From positions 1-64,000 of the forward strand of contig NZ_BMTF01000026.1 in NCBI RefSeq assembly GCF_014649535.1: a stretch of DNA of 64,000 nucleotides, given 5' to 3'. Both the position numbers and the translations under genes were made by a program. Positions 17,319-25,964 of this stretch are shown piece after piece. Positions within the stretch are counted from its first letter, which is position 1. The number at the start of each line of letters is the position of its first letter. Origin of the DNA: Streptomyces gelaticus (GTDB taxonomy: Bacteria > Actinomycetota > Actinomycetes > Streptomycetales > Streptomycetaceae). Under the pieces are notes generated by a model, which saw only the letters and a program-made list of their open reading frames with translations, searched no databases and was not told the DNA's origin.

Positions 17319-18233
17319 TCACGCGTTCGGCCGGGCCTTCGCCGCGGCCGCCGCGGCCATCTCCTCCAGCCGCGCCAGCATCGGCATCGGGTCCGTGCCC
17401 ACCGTCCCCGGCAGGAAGTCCGCGATCCGTTCCGGGGTCCACGCCCCTTCCACGTATCCGGCCCGCAGCTCCCTCGGCTGGGCCCAGACCGCGATCTTCG
17501 GCCCCGCGACCGTGTAGACCTGGCCGGTGATCTTCTCCCGGCGGGCCCGGTCGCTGAGCAGGTAGACGACGAGCGCCGCCACGTCCTCCGGCTCGCCGAT
17601 CTCCTTGAGTTCCATGGGGACGTTGGCGGACATCCGGGTCCGGGCGACCGGGGCGACGGCGTTGGCCGTGACGCCGTACTTGTGCAGGCCGAGCGCCGCG
17701 CTCCGTACCAGCGAGATGATCCCGCCCTTCGCGGCGCTGTAGTTGGCCTGGGCGACGCTGCCCTGGTGGTTGCCGCTGGTGAAGCCGATCAGGGTGCCGC
17801 CGCCGTCCTGCTTGCGCATCACCGCCGACGCGGCCCGGAAGACGGTGAAGGTGCCCTTGAGATGGGTGGCGACCACCGGGTCCCACTCCTCCTCGGACAT
17901 GTTGAACAGCATCCGTTCCCGCAGGATCCCGGCCACGCAGACGACCCCGTCGATCCGCCCGAACCGTGCGAGCGCCGTGTCCACGATCCGCTGTCCGCCG
18001 GCCATCGTGGAGATGTCGTCGGCGACCGCCACCGCCTCGCCGCCCGCCGCCTCGATCTCCTTGACGACCGACTCGGCGACCTCGCTGCTCGGCTCGCCGC
18101 CCTCGATGGAGACGCCGTAGTCGTTGACGACGACCCGTGCCCCCTCGGCCGCCGCCGCGAGCGCGACCGCCCGCCCGATGCCGCGCCCGGCACCCGTCAC
18201 GGCCACCACCTTGCCTGCCAAGAAGTTCCCCAT
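17319..18233 (-). CDS. Short-chain dehydrogenase/reductase
   Basis: The 304-residue SDR has the cofactor motif VTGAGRGIGR at residues 13-22, VNDYGVS, the CVAGIL variant of the NAG motif, and YSAAK with the catalytic Tyr and Lys. The 50 extra residues at the C-terminus and the NDYG motif resemble the dehydrogenase part of multifunctional beta-oxidation enzymes. It would oxidise a 3-hydroxyacyl-CoA or similar alcohol. It is the first gene of the operon that continues with the acyl-CoA and alcohol dehydrogenases. A 17-bp palindrome lies 22 bp upstream of the start. Confidence 0.87.
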   Translation of the reverse strand: MGNFLAGKVVAVTGAGRGIGRAVALAAAAEGARVVVNDYGVSIEGGEPSSEVAESVVKEIEAAGGEAVAVADDISTMAGGQRIVDTALARFGRIDGVVCVAGILRERMLFNMSEEEWDPVVATHLKGTFTVFRAASAVMRKQDGGGTLIGFTSGNHQGSVAQANYSAAKGGIISLVRSAALGLHKYGVTANAVAPVARTRMSANVPMELKEIGEPEDVAALVVYLLSDRARREKITGQVYTVAGPKIAVWAQPRELRAGYVEGAWTPERIADFLPGTVGTDPMPMLARLEEMAAAAAAKARPNA

Positions 18234-18254
18234 GCCCGGCCCCTTCCCGCGGTT

Positions 18255-18271
18255 TCTGACGGACCGTTAGA
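18255..18271. promoter_or_regulatory. TetR-type operator TCTGACGG-A-CCGTTAGA
   Basis: This 17-bp inverted repeat has one mismatch between its arms. It sits between the divergent short-chain dehydrogenase and cyclase genes. Very similar sequences at 23644-23660 and 23732-23748 precede the amidohydrolase operon and the acyl-CoA ligase, so one repressor could control all four units. Confidence 0.6.
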
Positions 18272-18316
18272 TTTTATGGGCCATCAGGTCCACGAGCACA
18301 AGCCCCAGGAGGCGCC

Positions 18317-19243
18317 ATGTCACTGCCGGCCGAGTTCCACGACATCGCGAAGCGGGTCAGCAACTGGGGCCGCTGGGGCGCCGACGACGAGATCGGGACG
18401 CTCAACCTGATCACCGACACCGTGGTGCGCGAAGCCGCCGCGACCGTCCGGAGCGGTCTGCGGATTCCGCTCGCACTCCCCCTCCAGCAGGACGGCGTAC
18501 AGAGCGGGCTGATCCCCGGGCGGATCAATCCGCTGCACACCATGGTCCAGATCAACCAGGAGCTCTTCGGCCCCGGCACCGTCGCCACCAGCGACGACAC
18601 CGCGGTCCTGAGCCTGCAGACGGCCACCCACTGGGACGCCCTCACCCATGCCTCGCACTCCGGGAAGATCTACAACGGCCGTCCGGCCGCAACGATCACC
18701 GCACACGGCGGCGCGGAGTTCAGCGGGATCGACAAGGCACCGCACATCGTCTCGCGCGGGGTGCTGCTCGATGTGGCGCGCGCCCTGGGCACGGACCGGC
18801 TGCCCGGCGACCACGCCGTCACCCCCGAGGACCTGGAGGCGGCCGAGGAGCTGGCGGGGGTGCGCGTCCGGTCCGGCGACATCGTGCTCGTACGGACCGG
18901 GCAGGTGCAGGTCCTCCTGGCGGGCGACCGGAACGCGTACGGCTACCCCTCGCCCGGCCTGTCGATCCGGACGCCCGAATGGTTCCGCGCCCGCGATGCG
19001 GCGGCGGTCGCCAACGACACCCTGACCTTCGAGATCTTCCCGCCGGAGATCGACGACCTGTGGCTGGGGGTGCACGCCCTGGACCTGGTCGAGATGGGCA
19101 TGCTCCAGGGCCAGAACTGGAACCTGGAGGCGCTGTCCACAGCCTGTGCACAGGAGCGGCGGTACGCCTTCCTGCTCTCCGCGATGCCGGAACCGTTCGT
19201 CGGGGCGACGGGCACCCCGGTCGCACCGGTCGCGATCCTCTGA
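18317..19243 (+). CDS. Cyclase-family (kynurenine-formamidase-like) hydrolase
   Basis: The 308-residue protein belongs to the cyclase family (PF04199). It has the metal-binding HxDxxxH as THWDALTH near residue 102, the N-terminal NWGRWGADDEIGTLNLIT typical of actinobacterial members, and SGDIVLVRTGQ. Family members hydrolyse amides or lactones with manganese or zinc. In this island a ring- or lactone-opening role is plausible, though unproven. It is divergent from the short-chain dehydrogenase operon and shares its operator-like palindrome. Confidence 0.8.
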   Translation: MSLPAEFHDIAKRVSNWGRWGADDEIGTLNLITDTVVREAAATVRSGLRIPLALPLQQDGVQSGLIPGRINPLHTMVQINQELFGPGTVATSDDTAVLSLQTATHWDALTHASHSGKIYNGRPAATITAHGGAEFSGIDKAPHIVSRGVLLDVARALGTDRLPGDHAVTPEDLEAAEELAGVRVRSGDIVLVRTGQVQVLLAGDRNAYGYPSPGLSIRTPEWFRARDAAAVANDTLTFEIFPPEIDDLWLGVHALDLVEMGMLQGQNWNLEALSTACAQERRYAFLLSAMPEPFVGATGTPVAPVAIL

Positions 19244-19269
19244 TCCGCCCGGAGCAACTGCTTTAACCT

Positions 19270-19767
19270 TTATGCAAGATGCGTCACGGCGCGCGAAACC
19301 TTGCGCGCGTCGCACTCCGGGTCGCCCGCGCCCTGCGCGCCGGGGTGCAACGGCAGCTGGATCAGCGGCGCGCCCCGGTCGACCTCGCACCAGATGTGCT
19401 TGCCCGCGCCCTCCGGCTGCCAGCCCCAGCGGTCGGCAAGGCCGTCGACCAGCTCCAGGCCCCGGCCGTTGGTGTCCTCGCCCGCCGCGTGGCGCTGCTG
19501 CGGCGGGCGACAGCTGGTGTCGGCCACCTCGACCCGGACGGTCCCGGCCGTGCCCGTCAGGCCGAACAGCATGCGCAGCACGGCCGGGCACCCGGTGTGC
19601 ACCACCGCGTTGGTGACCAGCTCCGAGATCAGCAGGATGAGCGTCTCGGCCAGCGGCTCGTCGTCCCTTATCCCGGACCCGGCCAGTCTCGACCGGGCCC
19701 ATCTACGGGCCCGCCCGACCTCCGCGGGATCCGGCCCGACCTCCAGCTGAACCTGAAGCACCTGCAC
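19270..19767 (-). CDS. HATPase_c_2 anti-sigma-type ATP-binding protein
   Basis: The 165-residue protein has a GHKL ATPase fold: N box LISELVTNAVVHTG, then GRGLELVDGLADRWGW. It resembles RsbW-like serine kinases that bind sigma factors or anti-sigma antagonists. Streptomyces carry dozens of these small proteins, most without known partners. GTG 19767 is the start and a long gap lies upstream. Whether it works with the STAS protein near 26 kb cannot be judged. Confidence 0.82.
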   Translation of the reverse strand: MQVLQVQLEVGPDPAEVGRARRWARSRLAGSGIRDDEPLAETLILLISELVTNAVVHTGCPAVLRMLFGLTGTAGTVRVEVADTSCRPPQQRHAAGEDTNGRGLELVDGLADRWGWQPEGAGKHIWCEVDRGAPLIQLPLHPGAQGAGDPECDARKVSRAVTHLA

Positions 19768-20284
19768 CGCTCACACCATCCGAACCGGCGGACACATCGC
19801 CTCGCGCCTCCTCGGGGTCACGGAACGTGATTCCCCTACGAGACAGCATGGTTGACGTACAGTCACCGCAACAAGCGCTTCGGGCATATTCCAGCGCGAA
19901 GGAGTACGCGTGGTGCATACTGTGCGACGCACATTGCGGGGAGTCGAACAGAGGCGCGTCGGGGCCGCGGGAGCTGTCTCCCGGGCACGTCCGGCGCTTC
20001 TGCCTGGAAAGCGAGCAGAGCACCGCTTCCGGACCGGAGTCGCCGCACGGGCAAGACCCGGATGACCCGGTTCCAGTTCCTGTCGCATCCCACGGAGCGT
20101 ACCCGAGCCCGGCACCGACTCCGCCCCGTGACGGAGTACGTGAAGGACACGGGCCGACGTCCGCGCCCACCGACTCCACTGCGTAACTCCGCAGCGTGAG
20201 GCTCATACCGCTGCCTGTCACGGGCCTGCGTCGGTCATCGGCCCGGTTCCGGCCGCCCGAAGCCTGCACGGAACCTGTCCGGCT
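19768..20284. other. 517-bp gap with one doubtful small frame
   Basis: No well-supported gene is seen here. A plus-strand frame 19827-20186 (119 residues, with an internal ATG giving MVDVQSPQQALRAYSS) contains a few Cys residues (WCILCDAHCG) and a Pro-rich tail. Its third-position bias is only moderate and I do not recognise a family, so it is left as a possible hypothetical. Confidence 0.35.
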
Positions 20285-21238
20285 TCAGCACAGGTCCCCC
20301 GCAAGCATCTCCTCGGCCGCCGCCGCCGTCAGCCACTGCCCGGACCGCAGCCAGGCCCGCTTGAGGTGCAGATGGACGTCCGACTCCCAGGTGAAGCCCA
20401 TGCCGCCGTGCACCTGGAGGCAGTCCCGCGCGTTGCGGACCGCCGCGTCGTCGGCGAGCAGTTTGGCGCCCGCGATCTCGACCGGGTCCGCGGTCACGGC
20501 CGCCGCGTACACGGCACTGCGGGCCAGTTCGGCGCGGACCAGCATTCCGGCGCACAGGTGTTTGACCGCCTGGAAGGAGCCGATGGGCGCGCCGAACTGT
20601 TCGCGCGCACCGGCGTGTTGCACGGCCATCTCGGTCGTGCGGGCGGCGCTGCCGAGCTGTTCGGCGGCGGCGAGCAGGGCGCCCTCCTCGCGCAGCCGCC
20701 CGGCCCCGGGCAGCGGCTCGCCCGCCTCCACCGGGTCCGTGACCCGCCACAGGGGCGTGAACGGGTCGGCCGACCGTACGGGGCCGGCCGCGTCCCGTAC
20801 CGGTGCGGCGTCCCGCAGCGTGCCGCCCGGTGCCCGCGGCGCGTTCGCGGGGGCGAGGACGAGCAGCGCGTCCGCCTCTCCCAGGTGCGCCACCGGCTGC
20901 CCCGCGTCGAGCACGGCGACCACCGCCTCGCCCCGCGCCGCACCCTTCACCGAACCGGCGACGAGATGGGTGGCGATCAGCGGCCCCGGCAGCAGCGAGC
21001 GGCCCGCCTCCTCGAAGAGCAGGGCGGCTTCGGGCAGCCCGAGGCCGACGCCGCCCTCCGCCTCCGGCAGCCGCAGCGCGAAGAACCCGGCTTCGCCGAG
21101 CTCCCGCCACAGCGCCCGGTCGACACCGGTGGCGGCGTCGAGCGCGGCCCGCATCCGGTCCCTGCCGAAGCGCCCGGCGAGGAGTTCCCGCACCCCCGCC
21201 CGCAGGGCCCGCTGGTCGTCCGACAGCTGGAAGTCCAT
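20285..21238 (-). CDS. Acyl-CoA dehydrogenase, small/beta-like subunit
   Basis: The 317-residue protein is shorter than a full ACAD. Its N-domain (MDFQLSDDQRALRAGVREL) and C-terminal helices (CLQVHGGMGFTWESDVHLHL) are present, but the middle beta domain is degenerate. Such short ACADs pair with a normal one into alpha2beta2 enzymes in actinobacterial steroid side-chain degradation (FadE26/27, ChsE type). Its gene follows the full-length ACAD gene by 7 bp, so the two probably form one enzyme. It is last in the amidohydrolase-ACAD-ACAD operon. Confidence 0.82.
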   Translation of the reverse strand: MDFQLSDDQRALRAGVRELLAGRFGRDRMRAALDAATGVDRALWRELGEAGFFALRLPEAEGGVGLGLPEAALLFEEAGRSLLPGPLIATHLVAGSVKGAARGEAVVAVLDAGQPVAHLGEADALLVLAPANAPRAPGGTLRDAAPVRDAAGPVRSADPFTPLWRVTDPVEAGEPLPGAGRLREEGALLAAAEQLGSAARTTEMAVQHAGAREQFGAPIGSFQAVKHLCAGMLVRAELARSAVYAAAVTADPVEIAGAKLLADDAAVRNARDCLQVHGGMGFTWESDVHLHLKRAWLRSGQWLTAAAAEEMLAGDLC

Positions 21239-21245
21239 GAGTGCG

Positions 21246-22406
21246 TCAGCGCCCCTTCGGCAGGCCGAGTATGCGTTCGGCGACGATGTTCCGCTGGATC
21301 TGCGAGGTGCCCGCGGCGATGGTGTACGAGAGCGAGGAGAGCCGGTCCAGGACCCACTCCCGGTCCAGATCCGCGCTGTCCGCGCCGAGCACCTCGGCGG
21401 CCGCCTCGTACAGCTCCTGGCGGGCGTGCGAGTAGCGCAGCTTGAAGACCGAGCCGCCGGTCCCGGGCACGCCGCCGCTCCCGGCCCGCTGCGCCTCGCT
21501 GACGTTCCACTGGGTGAGCCGCCACAGCGCCCGGAATTCGGCGTTCAGCCGGCCCAGCCTGCGGCGCAGCACCGGATCGTCCCAGCGTCCGTTGCGCCGG
21601 GCGTCGGCCGCCAGTGCCGCCAGGGTGCGGCGGCAGGCGACGACCTCGCCGACGAAGGCCGTGCCGCGCTCGAAGGAGAGGGTGACCATGGTGACCCGCC
21701 AGCCGTCGTTCTCCGCGCCGACGCGGTGGGAGACCGGCACCCGCACCTCGTCGAGGAACATCTCGGCGAACTCGGTGGACCCGGCGAGGGTGCGCAGCGG
21801 GCGGACGGTGACGCCGGGGGCGTCCATCTCCATCGCGAGCCAGCTGATGCCTCGGTGCCTGGGCGCCGCCGGGTCCGTACGCACCAGCAGCTCGCACCAG
21901 TCGGCGACCTCGGCGTGCGAGGTCCAGATCTTGCTGCCGCTCACCACGTAGTGGTCGCCGTCGCGCACCGCCCTGGTCCGCAGCGCGGCGAGGTCCGAGC
22001 CCGCCTCCGGCTCGCTGAACCCCTGGCACCAGATCTCGTCGCCGCGCAGCACCGGCGGCAGCCAGCGGGCCCGCTGCTCCGCGGTGCCCTCGGCGGCGAT
22101 CGTCGGGCCGGCGTGCAGCAGCCCGACGAAGTTCGCGCCGACGTAGGGGGCTCCGGCCCGCTCCGTCTCCTCCAGGAAGATCAGGTGCTGGGTCGGGGTC
22201 GCGCCCCGGCCGCCCGCGTCGACGGGCCAGTGCAGACCCGCGTAGCCCGCGTCGTACAGCATCCGCTGCCAGGCCGTGTCGTACGCCCGGCGCCCCGGCC
22301 AGTCGTCGGGGCGGGGCTTCGCGGGGAGCCCGGGGAGCACGGCGGCCAGCCACGCGCGCAGCCGCGCCCGGAACTCCTGTTCCTCCTCCGTGTACGCGAG
22401 GTCCAT
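21246..22406 (-). CDS. Acyl-CoA dehydrogenase, alpha-like subunit
   Basis: The 386-residue ACAD has LHWPVDAGGRGATPTQ, CQGFSEPEAGSDLAALRT, VVSGSKIWTSHAEVADW and the C-terminal AAGTSQIQRNIVAERILG. It likely joins with the adjacent short ACAD to dehydrogenate a bulky or branched acyl-CoA using FAD. It starts 7 bp after the amidohydrolase stop, a tight spacing indicating one transcript. Substrate unknown; heteromeric partners of this type in mycobacteria act on steroid side chains. Confidence 0.86.
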   Translation of the reverse strand: MDLAYTEEEQEFRARLRAWLAAVLPGLPAKPRPDDWPGRRAYDTAWQRMLYDAGYAGLHWPVDAGGRGATPTQHLIFLEETERAGAPYVGANFVGLLHAGPTIAAEGTAEQRARWLPPVLRGDEIWCQGFSEPEAGSDLAALRTRAVRDGDHYVVSGSKIWTSHAEVADWCELLVRTDPAAPRHRGISWLAMEMDAPGVTVRPLRTLAGSTEFAEMFLDEVRVPVSHRVGAENDGWRVTMVTLSFERGTAFVGEVVACRRTLAALAADARRNGRWDDPVLRRRLGRLNAEFRALWRLTQWNVSEAQRAGSGGVPGTGGSVFKLRYSHARQELYEAAAEVLGADSADLDREWVLDRLSSLSYTIAAGTSQIQRNIVAERILGLPKGR

Positions 22407-22413
22407 CGCGGGC

Positions 22414-23619
22414 CTACTTCTCCCGGTCCCGGTCCAGGTCCAGACCGAGCATCCGGATCGCGTTCCCGCGCATCAGTTTGTAGACGGTCTCGTCGTCCAG
22501 TCCCTTGACGTGGTCGAGGGCGACCTCCTTGGTGTGCGGGAAGGTCGAGTCGACGTGCGGGTAGTCGGTCTCGAAGGTGGCGTTGTCCCGTCCGACGACG
22601 TCGAGCGAGGCGACACCGTGCTTGTCGCGGAAGAAGCAGCAGAAGATCTGCCGGTAGTAGTACGTGGACGGCGGCTCGGGGATCAGACCGCGCACCCCGC
22701 CCCAGGCCCGGTGTTCCTCCCAGACGTCGTCGGCGCGCTCCAGGGCGTACGGGATCCAGCCCATCTGGCCCTCGCTGTAGGCGAGTTTCAGCCGGGGGAA
22801 CTTCACCAGGACCCCGCTGAACAGGAAGTCCATCATCGAGGCCATGGCGTTGTTGAAGGAGAGACTGGCCTGTACGGCGGGCGGGGCGTCCGGCGAGGCG
22901 GCGGGCATCTGGGAACTGGACCCGATGTGCATGTTGACGACCGTGCCGGTCTCCTGGCAGACGGCGAAGAACGGGTCCCAGTAGCCGGTGTGGATCGACG
23001 GCAGCCCGAGATGGGTGGGGATCTCCGAGAAGGTCACCGCCCGCACCCCGCGTGCCGCGTTCCGCCTGATCTCGGCGACGGCCAGGTCGATGTCCCAGAG
23101 CGGGATGATGCAGAGCGGGACGAGCCGGCCGCCGCTGTCGCCGCACCACTCCTCCACCATCCAGTCGTTGTAGGCGCGGACACACGCGAGCGCCACCTCT
23201 TTGTCCTGGGCCTCGGCGAAGGTCTGGCCGCAGAAGCGCGGGAAGGTGGGGAAGCAGAGGCTCGCCTCGACGTGGTTGAGGTCCATGTCCTTGAGCCGCT
23301 CGGCCGGGTCCCAGCAGCCGGGCCGCATCTCCGCCCGGGTGATCCCCTCCAGCGTCATGTCGTCGCGGTCGAAGCCGACGGCGGCGATGTTGCGCTTGTA
23401 CGGAAACTTCAGGTCCTCGTAGATCCACCAGTCGGTGGGCGGGCCGTCCGGGTCCATCGTGATGACGTACTTGCCGCCCGTGTACGCCAGCTCGCCGATG
23501 CCCGCGGTGAGCGGCTGCGGGCCGCGCTCGCGGTACTTGGCGGGCAGCCAGGTCGAGAAGAGGTGCGGCGGCTCGATCACATGGTCGTCGACGCTGACGA
23601 TCCGAGGCAGTTCCGTCAT
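22414..23619 (-). CDS. Amidohydrolase (TIM-barrel metal-dependent hydrolase)
   Basis: The 401-residue protein fits the amidohydrolase_2 family (PF04909). It has VDDHVIEPP at the N-terminus instead of the classic HxH, His in VVNMHIGSSS, and the late Asp in FETDYPHVDSTFPHT. Members hydrolyse or decarboxylate ring compounds using one metal. The start is ATG 23619 with GAAAGGGA upstream; the seven codons before it are not needed. It is the first gene of the operon with the two ACADs. A TetR-type palindrome lies 25 bp upstream. A ring-opening role is possible but not shown. Confidence 0.82.
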   Translation of the reverse strand: MTELPRIVSVDDHVIEPPHLFSTWLPAKYRERGPQPLTAGIGELAYTGGKYVITMDPDGPPTDWWIYEDLKFPYKRNIAAVGFDRDDMTLEGITRAEMRPGCWDPAERLKDMDLNHVEASLCFPTFPRFCGQTFAEAQDKEVALACVRAYNDWMVEEWCGDSGGRLVPLCIIPLWDIDLAVAEIRRNAARGVRAVTFSEIPTHLGLPSIHTGYWDPFFAVCQETGTVVNMHIGSSSQMPAASPDAPPAVQASLSFNNAMASMMDFLFSGVLVKFPRLKLAYSEGQMGWIPYALERADDVWEEHRAWGGVRGLIPEPPSTYYYRQIFCCFFRDKHGVASLDVVGRDNATFETDYPHVDSTFPHTKEVALDHVKGLDDETVYKLMRGNAIRMLGLDLDRDREK

Positions 23620-23643
23620 GGTGTCCCTTTCGGTGCACACTTT

Positions 23644-23660
23644 TCTGATGACCCGTCAGA
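23644..23660. promoter_or_regulatory. TetR-type operator TCTGATGA-C-CCGTCAGA
   Basis: This is a 17-bp imperfect palindrome 25 bp upstream of the amidohydrolase start. Its right arm is the same as the consensus shared with 18255-18271 and 23732-23748. Confidence 0.55.
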
Positions 23661-23731
23661 TTGACGTCGCCCTCAGGCTAGCCCCGCACCCCTGGACCGA
23701 CAAGGCGCAGCGCTCTACGCTCTCCGCACTA

Positions 23732-23748
23732 TCTGACTGTCCGTCAGC
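23732..23748. promoter_or_regulatory. TetR-type operator TCTGACTG-T-CCGTCAGC
   Basis: This 17-bp imperfect palindrome lies 20 bp before the acyl-CoA ligase start, in the divergent promoter region it shares with the amidohydrolase operon. It is the third copy of the same motif in the catabolic island. Confidence 0.55.
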
Positions 23749-23768
23749 TGTGAGGGGTGGGGTTCGTC

Positions 23769-25307
23769 GTGACCGAGACCGCGCACGCCCTGGGTGCATC
23801 GGGCACCTTCTGGGAACTCGTCGAACGCCGGGCCGGCCTGACTCCGGACCGCCCGTTCCTGATCCAGGACGACCGCACCCTGACCTTCGGCGAGCTGCGC
23901 AGCCGCGGCGAGCGGGTCGCGGCCGGACTGTGGGAGATGGGTGTGCGCCCCGGCGGCGTCGTCGCCTGGCAGCTGCCGACCCGGATCGAAACGGTGCTGC
24001 TGTCGTTCGCGCTGACCCGGATCGGGGCGGTGCAGTCGCCGGTCATCCCGTTCTACCGGGACCGCGAGGTGGGGTTCGCGCTGCGCGAGTCGAAGGCGGA
24101 GTTCTTCGCCGTACCGGGCACCTGGCGCGGCTTCGACCACACGGCGATGGCCGGCCGGCTGGCGGCAGAACAGCCACCGGTGGTGTTCGAGGCGTACGCC
24201 TCGCTGCCGGACGGCGATCCGTCGGTGCTCCCGCCGCCGCCCGCCGATGGTACGGCGGTGCGCTGGATCTACTGGACCTCGGGCACCACCTCCGACCCGA
24301 AGGGGGTGCTGCACACCGACCGCAGCCTGATCGCGGGCGGGTCCTGCCTGGCCCACGCGCTGCGTCTCACAGCGGACGACACCGGCTCGGTGGCCTTCCC
24401 GTTCGCCCATGTCGGCGGGCCGGACTACGCGGTGATGCTGCTGCTGTACGGGTTCCCCGCGGTGCTGTTCGAGCACTTCGCCATGGCTCACGCGCTGGCG
24501 GAGTACCGGCGTCACGGGGTGACGGTCGCGGGCGGGTCCACGGCGTTCTACTCGATGTTCCTGACCGAGCAGCGCAAGGCGCCGGGCCGGAAGGTGGTCC
24601 CCACGCTGCGGCTGCTGGCGGGCGGCGGGGCGCCGAAGCCACCGGAGATCTACCACGCGGTGGTACGGGAGATGGGCGTCCAGCTCACCCACGGGTACGG
24701 CATGACCGAAGTCCCCATGATCACGATGGGCACCCCCGACGACACGGTGGAACACCTCGCCCAGACGGAGGGGCGGCCGCCCGCGGGCATGGAGATCCGG
24801 ATCACCGACGGGGAGGGCAAGCCGCTGCCGCACGGCACGGACGGCGAGGTGCGGCTGCGCGGGGAGGCCGTCTGCGCGGGCTATCTGGACCCGGCGGCGA
24901 CCGCGGCGGCGTTCGACGCGGAGGGCTTCCTGATCACCGGCGACATCGGCCATGTCAGGGAGAGCGGGCATCTGGTGCTCACCGGGCGGCTGAAGGACAT
25001 CATCATCCGCAAGGGCGAGAACATCTCCGCCAAGGAGATAGAGGACCTGCTGCACCGTCACCCGGACGTCGGGGACGCGGCGGTGATCGGGCTCCCGGAC
25101 CCGGAGCGGGGCGAGCTGGTCTGCGCGGTCGTGGAACAGCCGACGGGCGCCGCACCGCTGACGCTGGCGCAGGTCACGGGGTATCTGCGGGCCGAGGGAC
25201 TCTCCGTGCACAAGCTGCCGGAGCGGCTGGAGGTGGTGGCGGCGCTGCCGCGCAACGAGGCCCTGCGCAAGGTGCTCAAGTACCGGCTGCGGGAGCAGTT
25301 CGCCTGA
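23769..25307 (+). CDS. Acyl-CoA ligase (AMP-dependent synthetase)
   Basis: The 512-residue adenylate-forming enzyme has the P-loop-like WTSGTTSDPKGVLHTD near residues 160-175, THGYGMTEVPMI, the GRLKDIIIRKGENISAKEIE hinge, and a C-terminal Lys in RKVLKYRLRE. It activates a carboxylic acid to its CoA thioester and so is the likely entry step for the dehydrogenases next door; cyclohexanecarboxylate-CoA-ligase-like enzymes look similar. GTG 23769 follows GAGGGGTGGGG, making it better than GTG 23757. It is divergent from the amidohydrolase operon and ends in a strong hairpin. Confidence 0.85.
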   Translation: MTETAHALGASGTFWELVERRAGLTPDRPFLIQDDRTLTFGELRSRGERVAAGLWEMGVRPGGVVAWQLPTRIETVLLSFALTRIGAVQSPVIPFYRDREVGFALRESKAEFFAVPGTWRGFDHTAMAGRLAAEQPPVVFEAYASLPDGDPSVLPPPPADGTAVRWIYWTSGTTSDPKGVLHTDRSLIAGGSCLAHALRLTADDTGSVAFPFAHVGGPDYAVMLLLYGFPAVLFEHFAMAHALAEYRRHGVTVAGGSTAFYSMFLTEQRKAPGRKVVPTLRLLAGGGAPKPPEIYHAVVREMGVQLTHGYGMTEVPMITMGTPDDTVEHLAQTEGRPPAGMEIRITDGEGKPLPHGTDGEVRLRGEAVCAGYLDPAATAAAFDAEGFLITGDIGHVRESGHLVLTGRLKDIIIRKGENISAKEIEDLLHRHPDVGDAAVIGLPDPERGELVCAVVEQPTGAAPLTLAQVTGYLRAEGLSVHKLPERLEVVAALPRNEALRKVLKYRLREQFA

Positions 25308-25343
25308 CGGGAGGGGAGGGGCGGCGCCCCCGCCCCTCCCGTC
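25306..25343. terminator. Bidirectional terminator hairpin
   Basis: GACGGGAGGGG at 25306-25316 pairs perfectly with 25333-25343. It lies exactly between the convergent acyl-CoA ligase and EF-hand genes, overlapping the ligase stop codon. Confidence 0.65.
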
Positions 25344-25345
25344 TC

Positions 25346-25867
25346 CTACGCGTCCGGGGCGAAGACCGTGAAGTAGTCGGCGAATGCCGACACCGCCTGG
25401 TCCTCCGTCACCTTGCCGTCCCGGTCCGCGTCCAGGCTCCGCGCCGCGAGCTCCGCCGTCGGGGCGTCGGCACCCAGCACCCGCAGCGCCCGCTCCAGGG
25501 CGGGCACGGACGCGGCACCCTGGTTGTCCCCGTCCGTCACGGCGATCGCCGCGCGCAGGAACGGGCGGGCGATCTCCGCGAAGCGCTCCGGGTTGTCGCG
25601 CAGCCGTTTCACGGCCCCGCCCACGAACTCCTCACGGGTGACGCGCTGGTCCCCGTCGACATCGGCGATGCCCGCCATGCCCTGCCAGAACGCCTCGGCC
25701 CCGGTGTAGAGCGCCTGGCCCTTGTCGCAGCGCGCCGTCGTACCGAATTCGGCGAGCAGACGGGCGGCGGCGGCGTTGAAGTCCGCGCGATCGATGTATC
25801 CGTTGCCGTCCTGGTCGAAGGCGGCGAAGCGGAAGGCGATCTTGCGCTCATATTCTGCGCTGTCCAT
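25346..25867 (-). CDS. EF-hand calcium-binding protein
   Basis: The 173-residue protein has four EF-hand positions, like calerythrin and the Streptomyces Cab proteins. The first loop (Asp18 to Asp29, DQDGNGYIDRAD) and second loop (Asp69 to Glu80, DVDGDQRVTREE) are complete. The third (DGDNQGAASV) is degenerate, and the fourth (Asp146 onward, DADRDGKVTEDQ) has Gln at the last ligand position. It probably buffers or senses calcium in the cytoplasm; no signal peptide is present. Confidence 0.85.
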   Translation of the reverse strand: MDSAEYERKIAFRFAAFDQDGNGYIDRADFNAAAARLLAEFGTTARCDKGQALYTGAEAFWQGMAGIADVDGDQRVTREEFVGGAVKRLRDNPERFAEIARPFLRAAIAVTDGDNQGAASVPALERALRVLGADAPTAELAARSLDADRDGKVTEDQAVSAFADYFTVFAPDA

Positions 25868-25964
25868 GCGGGGAGCGTACGACGCCGGAAGGCGTCACGT
25901 GTCCCTTACGCGCTCCACCGGTGCCATGGGCCGGCCTTCGCGCCCGTTCCGGGGCACCGCGGTC

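Noticed and set aside
19827..20186. Confident small CDS
   Set aside because: Moderate codon bias, no recognised domain and no clear ribosome site; left as doubtful in the gap description.
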